A stretch of DNA of 41,414 bases from Acidimicrobiia bacterium (GTDB lineage Bacteria; Actinomycetota; Acidimicrobiia; Acidimicrobiales; Poriferisodalaceae). How positions within the stretch are numbered: the first letter of the stretch is position 1; each line of letters begins with the position of its first letter. The DNA is taken from assembly GCA_022821985.1 (NCBI GenBank), contig JAJECP010000023.1, positions 1 to 41,414 of the forward strand, in the 5' to 3' direction. Under the pieces are notes generated by a model, which was given only the letters and a program-made list of their open reading frames with translations, made no database searches and was not told where the DNA came from. The translations under genes and the position numbers were made by a program. This document shows, one piece after another, positions 35,810-41,414 of this stretch.

Positions 35810-36973
35810 TCATGACCGGGCTCCAGACGACAGGTCGACGAAGAGTCCGAGTTCGTCCAAGAGCACCTGCGACAGCCAGCGTCCGCCGACGGTGCTGAGG
35901 TGGACGCCGTCGGTGAGACGCACATCGGCGAGCTGCCCATCGGCGTCGGCCACGTAGCGGCTGAAGCCGCCATTGGGCCCCCGGAACAGGTCCCTGGTAT
36001 CCACATAGTGCACCCGCTCGCGCTTGGCGGCTTCGGCCTCGAAGACCTCGTTGAGCCGCTGCATGCGGGCGTCGTACTCGGGATCCTCCATGATCGGCTG
36101 GCCAACCCAGATCAACACCCGGTCGGGGTCAGTTGTCACCAGGTCCATGACGTGGCCGACGCGCGCCGAGTATTCCTGCACCCAGGCATCCGAGAAGCGG
36201 CGCGCGATCTGGCCATCCACGACGATTGCCTGCGCGTCGTTGCCGCCGAACATCAACACGACGGCGTCGGGGTCCTCGGCGGCTAGGACCGCCACGATGC
36301 GCGTCGGCCAGTCGTAGAAGTCGGGTCGGCTCAAGCCGCTGGAGAGCTGATGCTCCGTGGAGGCCTCGATGACGCCCGTGTCGTTGGCCAGGCCCACCAT
36401 GACGTGGCCGAAGAACTGCACCATGGAATCGCCCATGACGTGCAGCCGCAGCGGATCGGCCGGCGTAGGGAACCACGGCATGGTGGTGGCGGGCGCTCCC
36501 GTCGCCGCGCCGTCATCGGAGCTTCCGGCACCAGCGATCGCTGGCGTCGCCGGATCGGCAGCTACGACGCCAGCACGCGCCGGATCGGGAGCCGCGGCGC
36601 CGCCGGCTTCATCCACCGCCTCGCCGGCGGCGACGGCACTGGGCGGATCGGCCGTCGCGCCGGGATCGGCCACGTCGCGACCGAACGCCTCGTCGGCCCA
36701 CAGGCGCGGCAGGTGCACCCCGGCAGCGCTGGCCGCGCCCTCGACCGGTTCCCACACCGCCACCGAGACATCGCGCTCCCAGCCGAACGGCTTCTGCTGG
36801 GCCTCGCGCAGCAGCTGCTGCGAGTTGAGCACGATCGCCAGGGCCAGTCCGAGCGCGCCTGCCAGCAACACCTTGCCGGCAGGCATGCCAATGCGGCGGT
36901 CGCTGGCATGCAGGCGCGGCTGGGCTCCGGACGGAGCGGTCGGAGGGCTGGGCGGAGCGTGCGAGATCTGCAT
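35810..36973 (-). CDS. SGNH/GDSL-type (DUF459-like) extracytoplasmic acyl-esterase/transferase
   Basis: A 387-residue protein with an N-terminal cytosolic tail, one membrane anchor (VLLAGALGLALAIVL, near 35-50), an Ala/Pro/Asp-rich linker (about 105-165) and an SGNH domain. Motifs are HVMGDSMVQFF (Ser block I, near 179), FGGNDAQ (block III, near 243) and DGVHLSTVGG (block V Asp-x-x-His, near 356). Such proteins pair with MBOAT acyltransferases and finish O-acetylation of exported glycans, as AlgJ/AlgX do for AlgI. The ATG is 3 nt after the MBOAT stop. Esterase activity is possible instead. Confidence 0.82.
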   Translation of the reverse strand: MQISHAPPSPPTAPSGAQPRLHASDRRIGMPAGKVLLAGALGLALAIVLNSQQLLREAQQKPFGWERDVSVAVWEPVEGAASAAGVHLPRLWADEAFGRDVADPGATADPPSAVAAGEAVDEAGGAAAPDPARAGVVAADPATPAIAGAGSSDDGAATGAPATTMPWFPTPADPLRLHVMGDSMVQFFGHVMVGLANDTGVIEASTEHQLSSGLSRPDFYDWPTRIVAVLAAEDPDAVVLMFGGNDAQAIVVDGQIARRFSDAWVQEYSARVGHVMDLVTTDPDRVLIWVGQPIMEDPEYDARMQRLNEVFEAEAAKRERVHYVDTRDLFRGPNGGFSRYVADADGQLADVRLTDGVHLSTVGGRWLSQVLLDELGLFVDLSSGARS

Positions 36974-36976
36974 TGC

Positions 36977-38398
36977 TCAGAACTGGAAGTAGATGAACGG
37001 GGCGACGCCCGTGGGACCGAGCACGTCAATGGCCACCAGCGAGACACCCACCACGGCGCCTTGGCCCACCCAGCCGAGACTGGCAAAGCCATCTCGCAGC
37101 ACCTCGAACCAGTCGGCGGGCATGAACTGGAAGGCGAGAGCGCCGAACGTCACCGCGATCACCAGCGGCGTTGCGGTGCCGGCGTAGTTGTCGAAGTTGG
37201 CCAATGCGCCCAGCATCTCGACCGCGGCGGACAGCGATTCGGAACGGAAGAACACCCATGCCAGGCACACCACATGGAAGGTGACGAGCCATCGCACGAC
37301 CTCGCCCCAGCTCCCCGGCAGGATCGGCGGCGCACCGCTGCGCTCCCGCTGCTCGCGCACCAACCGCTCCACAGCCAGGACGACACCGTGGATCCCGCCC
37401 CAGATGACGAAGTTCCAAGTGCTGCCGTGCCACAGCCCGCCCAGCAGCATGACGATCATGAGGTTGCGGTAGGTGTTGGCCCGGCCCTTCCTGTTGCCGC
37501 CCAGCGGCACGTACAAGTAGTCGCGCAGCCAGCGCGACAGGGTCATGTGCCAACGACGCCAGAAGTCCTGCAGCGTGAGCGCCCGGTAGGGATTGTCGAA
37601 GTTCTGCGGGAAGCGGAACCCGAGCAGGAGCGCCACGCCGATGGCGATGTCGGTGTAGCCGGAGAAGTCCGCGTAGATCTGGACCGCGTAGGCGTACACC
37701 GCCAGCACGACTTCGGGTCCGCTGTGCGCCCCCGGATCGGCGAACACGCCATCCACGATCTCGCTCGCCAGGAAGCTGGAAATGACAACTTTCTTGAACA
37801 GGCCGTTCAAGATCAGCCCGAATGCCTCGGCAGCCGACACGTGCCGGGGGTCGGGCCGGGCAGCGAGCTGCGGCGCCATCTCCGATGCCCGCACGATGGG
37901 CCCGGCCACGAGCTGGGGGAAGAACGACAGGTACACCGCGAAGTCCAGCGGCGCCATCTCGCGGACATTCCCGCGGCCGATGTCGATGATGTAGCTCATC
38001 GCCTGGAACGTGTAGAAGGAGATGCCGACCGGCAGCGTGTACTCCAGCACTGGCAAGGCGTTCGATACGCCGAAGCGCTCCAGCAGGTTGGACATCTCGA
38101 CGGCGAAGAAGTCCCAGTACTTGAAGATGCCGAGGATGGTGAGATTGGCAGCGACGCCGAGCCCCACCCACCAGCGCCTCCTCTGGTCGGAGCCCATAAC
38201 CGCGAAGTGCCCGACGACCCAGTTGATGACGATGGTGGCGAGCAGCAGGAAGACGAACCGCCAGCTCCACCAGCCGTAGAACACGATGCTGGCCGCCAGC
38301 ATGAGCGGCCTCCACACGGCCGGATGCGGCCGCGTGAGCCAGTTGACAACGAAGACGACAACGAAGAATGCTCCGAAGACGAACGTCGGGAACAACAT
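36977..38398 (-). CDS. MBOAT-family O-acyltransferase (AlgI/PatA-like)
   Basis: A 473-residue polytopic membrane protein. From ATG 38398 it begins MLFPTFVFGAFFVVVFVVNW, as AlgI proteins do. LPVGISFYTFQAMSYIIDI and FFPQLVAGPIVRA are typical, YADFSGYTDIAIG and NFDNPYRALTLQDFWRRWHM contain the conserved Trp-His, and LLGGLWHGSTWNF the second conserved catalytic His. It would pass acyl groups from the cytosolic donor across the membrane to a glycan, using the SGNH partner encoded 3 nt downstream. The longer open frame to 38611 has no similarity and overlaps the divergent gene region. TATGTT is 9 nt upstream. Confidence 0.92.
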   Translation of the reverse strand: MLFPTFVFGAFFVVVFVVNWLTRPHPAVWRPLMLAASIVFYGWWSWRFVFLLLATIVINWVVGHFAVMGSDQRRRWWVGLGVAANLTILGIFKYWDFFAVEMSNLLERFGVSNALPVLEYTLPVGISFYTFQAMSYIIDIGRGNVREMAPLDFAVYLSFFPQLVAGPIVRASEMAPQLAARPDPRHVSAAEAFGLILNGLFKKVVISSFLASEIVDGVFADPGAHSGPEVVLAVYAYAVQIYADFSGYTDIAIGVALLLGFRFPQNFDNPYRALTLQDFWRRWHMTLSRWLRDYLYVPLGGNRKGRANTYRNLMIVMLLGGLWHGSTWNFVIWGGIHGVVLAVERLVREQRERSGAPPILPGSWGEVVRWLVTFHVVCLAWVFFRSESLSAAVEMLGALANFDNYAGTATPLVIAVTFGALAFQFMPADWFEVLRDGFASLGWVGQGAVVGVSLVAIDVLGPTGVAPFIYFQF

Positions 38399-38407
38399 GC
38401 CGGGCCG

Positions 38408-38413
38408 AACATA
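38408..38413 (-). promoter_or_regulatory. Candidate -10 box upstream of the MBOAT gene
   Basis: On the minus strand TATGTT lies 9 nt before ATG 38398, fitting TANNNT. It is in the region divergent from the phosphohexomutase gene. Confidence 0.38.
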
Positions 38414-38541
38414 CTTGCGCGCGCATTGCCACGGGCTGAGCCGTGGGGCCCGGGCGGCCCAGGAGCCCGTTTCACATGGAGCATGGCAACCGGGGCGGAA
38501 GGCGACATGCTGAGCCAGATGCTGTGCCAGCAGGCGAGACC

Positions 38542-40257
38542 GTGACGACTCCCGCAGAGCTGCTCGATTCCTGGCTGGAGATCGACCCCGATCCGGCAAC
38601 GCGCCAAGCAATCGAAGCCGAGCGCCATCGCTCCGAGTGGGTGCAGGCGCACTTCGGCAGCGTGCTTCGCTTCGGAACCGCTGGCATGCGTGCCCCCGTG
38701 GGGCCGGGACCAGAGCGGATGAACCGCGTCATGGTCCGCATCGCCGCACGAGCCGTCGGCGCCGAGCTGATCGCAGCCGGTTTCGGCAGTCGTGGCGCCG
38801 TAGTGGGGTTCGACGCACGGCCAGGCGCGGCGGACATGGCCTTCGACGCCGCCCGGCTGCTCGCCGCCATGGGCATCCCTGTCGCGATCATCGACGGCCC
38901 TGCGCCGACACCGTTGCTGGCCCGCCAACTGCTCGCTCGCTCAGCGGGGGCCGGATTGATGGTGACAGCGAGCCACAACCCCCGCGATGACAACGGCCTG
39001 AAGGTGTACTGGGCCGACGGAACGCAGATCCGGCCGCCGCTCGACCAGCGCATCGAAGCGCGCATGGACCTGTCGTCACTCCCTTCCGACGCTGATCTGG
39101 CAGCCCGACACGAGGTCGAGAGCCTCGATGTGCGATCAGTGATCGCTGAGTACGTGGGCACAGCCGTCCGCCGTCCGGTCTTTGACGCGGATGGCCAGCC
39201 GGTCGATCCGAACGATGTGCCGCCGATCGTGTACACCGCGTTGTGCGGTGTCGGTTCGCAGACCCTGGCCCATGCGTTTGCCACCGCCGGTCTGCCTCCC
39301 CCGATCTACGTGGAGCACCAGCGGCAACCCGATGGCGCGTTTCCTGGGCTGCCATTCCCGAATCCGGAGGAGCCAGGCACCCTCGACGATGCAATGGCTC
39401 TCGCCGAGGATCGCGATGTCGATCTCGTGCTCGCGAATGACCCCGACGCGGACCGGCTGGCGGTAGCAGTTCGCGATCGGGACAGCACATGGTGCCGGCT
39501 GAGCGGCGACGAGCTGGGCGTGCTGCTGTGCGACTGGCTGATCCGTCTGGCGGGTGAGCAGCGGGCGGCGCGGCAGTCGATCTCGGCATCGTCGGTGGTG
39601 TCGGGACGGATGGTCGAGGCCCTGTGCGCTGCCCGCGGTGTGGCCCACCACCGCACCTTGACTGGCTTCAAGTGGATCATGGAGCCTCGCCTCCAACACC
39701 CCGCAGCGCATTGGCTGTTCGGCTATGAGGAGGCGCTCGGCTACTCGGTCACCGACGCCGTGCTGGACAAGGACGGCATCTCGGCGGCAGTGGAATTTGC
39801 GCGCCTGGCCGGCTCCTTGGCCGCTCGTGGGATCAGCCCGCTTGAACGTCTCGACGAACTGACCGCCGAAATCGGACTGCACGTCACCGGCGCAGCGTCA
39901 GTACGCGCCGACACTGAGGACATCGCTGCTGCCATGGCGGCGTTGCGGGCCGATCCGCCCCGCACGATCGCCGAGCTCTCGGTCACGAAGGTCACAGACT
40001 GGCTCGATCCAAGTGCGCCCCACCCGGCAGATCTCGTGGAACTGGAGCTGGCTCCGGCCACTGCGGGCGATTCACACCGAGATCTCGAGGCGCAGGTGCG
40101 CATCTGCATCCGCCCGAGCGGCACCGAGCCCAAGGCGAAGATCTACCTCGAAGCCGTCAGTCCGAACCCTGATGACCTTCCCGCAGACCGCCACCGCCTG
40201 CAGGCAGTGCTGGACGCCATGGCTGCGGAGGTCAGCGTGTGGTTCAAGCGCGCCTAG
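38542..40257 (+). CDS. Phospho-sugar mutase (phosphoglucomutase/phosphomannomutase, long form)
   Basis: A 571-residue alpha-D-phosphohexomutase of the long PgcA/PMM type. From GTG 38542 (VTTPAELLDSWLEIDPD) it shows LRFGTAGMRAPVGPGPERMN, active-site TASHNPRDDNGLKVYW (phosphoserine near 144), metal loop ANDPDADRLAVAV (near 299-310), sugar-binding FGYEEALGYSVTD, and phosphate-binding RPSGTEPKAKIYLE near the C-terminus. It interconverts sugar 1- and 6-phosphates (glucose, mannose or deoxyribose) for glycan precursors or nucleoside salvage. Earlier in-frame starts (GTG 38443, ATG 38476) exist; no strong Shine-Dalgarno decides. Its TAG stop overlaps the convergent kinase stop at CTAG (40254-40257). 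Confidence 0.9.
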   Translation: MTTPAELLDSWLEIDPDPATRQAIEAERHRSEWVQAHFGSVLRFGTAGMRAPVGPGPERMNRVMVRIAARAVGAELIAAGFGSRGAVVGFDARPGAADMAFDAARLLAAMGIPVAIIDGPAPTPLLARQLLARSAGAGLMVTASHNPRDDNGLKVYWADGTQIRPPLDQRIEARMDLSSLPSDADLAARHEVESLDVRSVIAEYVGTAVRRPVFDADGQPVDPNDVPPIVYTALCGVGSQTLAHAFATAGLPPPIYVEHQRQPDGAFPGLPFPNPEEPGTLDDAMALAEDRDVDLVLANDPDADRLAVAVRDRDSTWCRLSGDELGVLLCDWLIRLAGEQRAARQSISASSVVSGRMVEALCAARGVAHHRTLTGFKWIMEPRLQHPAAHWLFGYEEALGYSVTDAVLDKDGISAAVEFARLAGSLAARGISPLERLDELTAEIGLHVTGAASVRADTEDIAAAMAALRADPPRTIAELSVTKVTDWLDPSAPHPADLVELELAPATAGDSHRDLEAQVRICIRPSGTEPKAKIYLEAVSPNPDDLPADRHRLQAVLDAMAAEVSVWFKRA

Positions 40258-41264
40258 AGCAGTTCGGCGGCCAGTTCATCGAGCGGCACGAGCGGCCGGG
40301 TGCCCACGTGAGAGATGACCTCTGCGGCAGCCACGGAGCCCAGCCGGCCGCACAGTTCAAGGTCGTAGCCCCGGGCAAGTCCGTAGAGCACCCCGGCGGC
40401 ATACAGGTCACCGGCGCCGGTCCGGTCGACCACTTCGTCGACTGGCTCGACGGCGACCTGCACCATCTCGTCAGGCGTCACGAGAACAGCGCCCGAGGCC
40501 GAGAGCGTCACCGATGCGATGTCCACCTGGCCCTGCACCGCCGCCAACGCCTCATCGAGATCATCGGTCTGGTACAAGGCCTTGAGCTCGGCGGCGTTCG
40601 CAAACAGGATGTTCGTGCACCGATCGACCATGTCGATGAACTCGCGCCGGTGGCGGTCCACGCAGAATGAGTCCGAGAGGCTGAGTGCCACCTGGCAGTC
40701 GTTGCCGGGCGCGGCACAGTGCTCCGCTACCTCGCGCAGTGCTGCCCGGGCAGCGGTCGGATCCCAGAGGTAGCCCTCCAGCAGCACGGTGCGGGCCCGG
40801 CCCACCATGTCCCAGTCGACATCTGCGGGGGCGAAGCCGGCAGACGCACCCAGGTAGGTGCTCATGGTCCGCTCGCCGTCAGGGGTGATGACGACGGTGC
40901 AGCGTCCCGTGGGATCGTCACGCGGCGCTCTTGCCGTGGCCTGGGCGACGCCGTGGGCGGCCATGTCGGCCACAAACAGATCGCCGAGCCCGTCTGCGCA
41001 GACTCGCCCCATGTAACCGGCGCGGGCGCCGAGCGCAGCGATGCCCAGCATGGTGTTGGCCACCGATCCGCCGGGTGTCATCTCGTCGGCGCCGCCGAGC
41101 AGTTCCACCATTGCGGCAAGCTCAGTTGCCCGCTGAGTGTCCACCAGCGTCATCGCTCCCTTGACGATGCCCAGACCGTCGACGACGGCGTCATCGGCGC
41201 GCAGCAGCACATCCACCATTGCATTCCCGATGCCAACCACATCAAGCGAATCCGCCGATTCCAC
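40254..41264 (-). CDS. PfkB-family sugar/nucleoside kinase (adenosine-kinase-like)
   Basis: A 336-residue ribokinase-fold enzyme from GTG 41264. LDVVGIGNAMVDVLLRADD opens the fold; GGSVANTMLGIAALGARAGYMG is PfkB signature 1 (Gly-Gly substrate loop); VDRTGAGDLYAAGVLYGLARG is signature 2 with the anion hole and catalytic Asp. It resembles the adenosine/sugar kinase group (TPGGSVANT, NAMVD), so adenosine, inosine or a sugar are possible substrates. It is convergent with the phospho-sugar mutase, with which it might share a sugar or pentose route, but the pairing is only positional. Confidence 0.88.
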   Translation of the reverse strand: MESADSLDVVGIGNAMVDVLLRADDAVVDGLGIVKGAMTLVDTQRATELAAMVELLGGADEMTPGGSVANTMLGIAALGARAGYMGRVCADGLGDLFVADMAAHGVAQATARAPRDDPTGRCTVVITPDGERTMSTYLGASAGFAPADVDWDMVGRARTVLLEGYLWDPTAARAALREVAEHCAAPGNDCQVALSLSDSFCVDRHRREFIDMVDRCTNILFANAAELKALYQTDDLDEALAAVQGQVDIASVTLSASGAVLVTPDEMVQVAVEPVDEVVDRTGAGDLYAAGVLYGLARGYDLELCGRLGSVAAAEVISHVGTRPLVPLDELAAELL

Positions 41265-41414
41265 GCATGTGGGCTTAGAGGCCGCGCCGATAGGTGGCCG
41301 TCCACGGGTCGTCTGGTTCCCCGGTGTATTGGTGGGGTCGTCGATGACCTGACGACCGTGGAGGCCGGTTTCATCATGCGTGCTCTGACCAAGGCTGTGG
41401 TGGATGTCATGTGG
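41265..41414. other. Unassigned end of window
   Basis: The final 150 bases lie upstream of the kinase. GGTCGTC (41336-41342) and GACGACC (41351-41357) make a perfect 7-bp hairpin with an 8-nt loop and no T-tract. A plus frame opens at ATG 41374 (MRALTKAVVDVMW) and runs off the edge; it may be the start of a gene but cannot be named. Confidence 0.3.

Noticed and set aside
36350..38545. 731-codon plus-strand frame opposite the SGNH and MBOAT genes
   Set aside because: Shadow frame rich in His, Asp and Arg; the minus strand encodes complete SGNH and MBOAT motifs.
41137..41414. Possible insertion-sequence end or transposase fragment at the right edge
   Set aside because: There is a hairpin and an open plus frame, but too little sequence to identify a transposase or terminal repeat.

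Overview
The window is high-GC, gene-dense bacterial chromosome. It most resembles Actinomycetota, and I infer a member of the Acidimicrobiia or a close relative. The reasons are a housekeeping block whose gene content and order recall the Mycobacterium region rsmI-metG-tatD-rsmA-ispE-glmU-prs-rplY-pth-mfd-mazG-eno-ftsB, two tiny actinobacterial-type ribosomal proteins (bS22-like and bL37-like), frequent GTG starts, and many starts with a TANNNT box 6-12 nt upstream, as in leaderless actinobacterial transcripts. The exact taxon is not readable from the sequence.

Region 1-5124 is a catabolic-looking cluster: an operon (minus strand) of a PaaK-like acyl-CoA ligase, an amidohydrolase-fold protein and an ADP-forming acyl-CoA synthetase (cut by the window start), divergent from a second amidohydrolase (plus). 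A third amidohydrolase and a cupin follow at 10780-12492. These sets look like one degradative neighbourhood split by an accessory islet.

The islet, 5155-10760, is a small graveyard and reservoir of defence modules: a HigA-like antitoxin with an internally deleted HigB-like toxin; a decayed Mrr-like nuclease gene with two in-frame stops and a frame change; two intact unknown genes behind it (96 and 309 aa, overlapping); and an apparently intact, low-GC type II restriction-modification pair (D12-class adenine methyltransferase plus HNH endonuclease).

Region 12600-15300 holds an MFS exporter, an unusual J-domain/transmembrane/Septum_form-like fusion and an SDR oxidoreductase. From 15340 to 32426 almost everything is on the minus strand and essential: FtsB/DivIC-like protein, enolase, MazG, a SurA-like lipoprotein, Mfd, Pth, L25, PRPP synthetase, a GlmU uridylyltransferase lacking the acetyltransferase domain, tRNA-Gln(TTG), IspE, RsmA, TatD, MetG, RsmI, a DUF192 protein and YchF. 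Many neighbours overlap by ATGA or GTGA, so translational coupling is likely.

Region 32553-41264 holds a CaiB/AMACR-family protein, bL37-like protein, a lipoprotein polysaccharide deacetylase, an MBOAT O-acyltransferase with a partner SGNH protein, a phosphohexomutase and a PfkB sugar/nucleoside kinase. Together these suggest synthesis and acyl-tailoring of a cell-envelope glycan. The last 150 bases hold no gene I can support.
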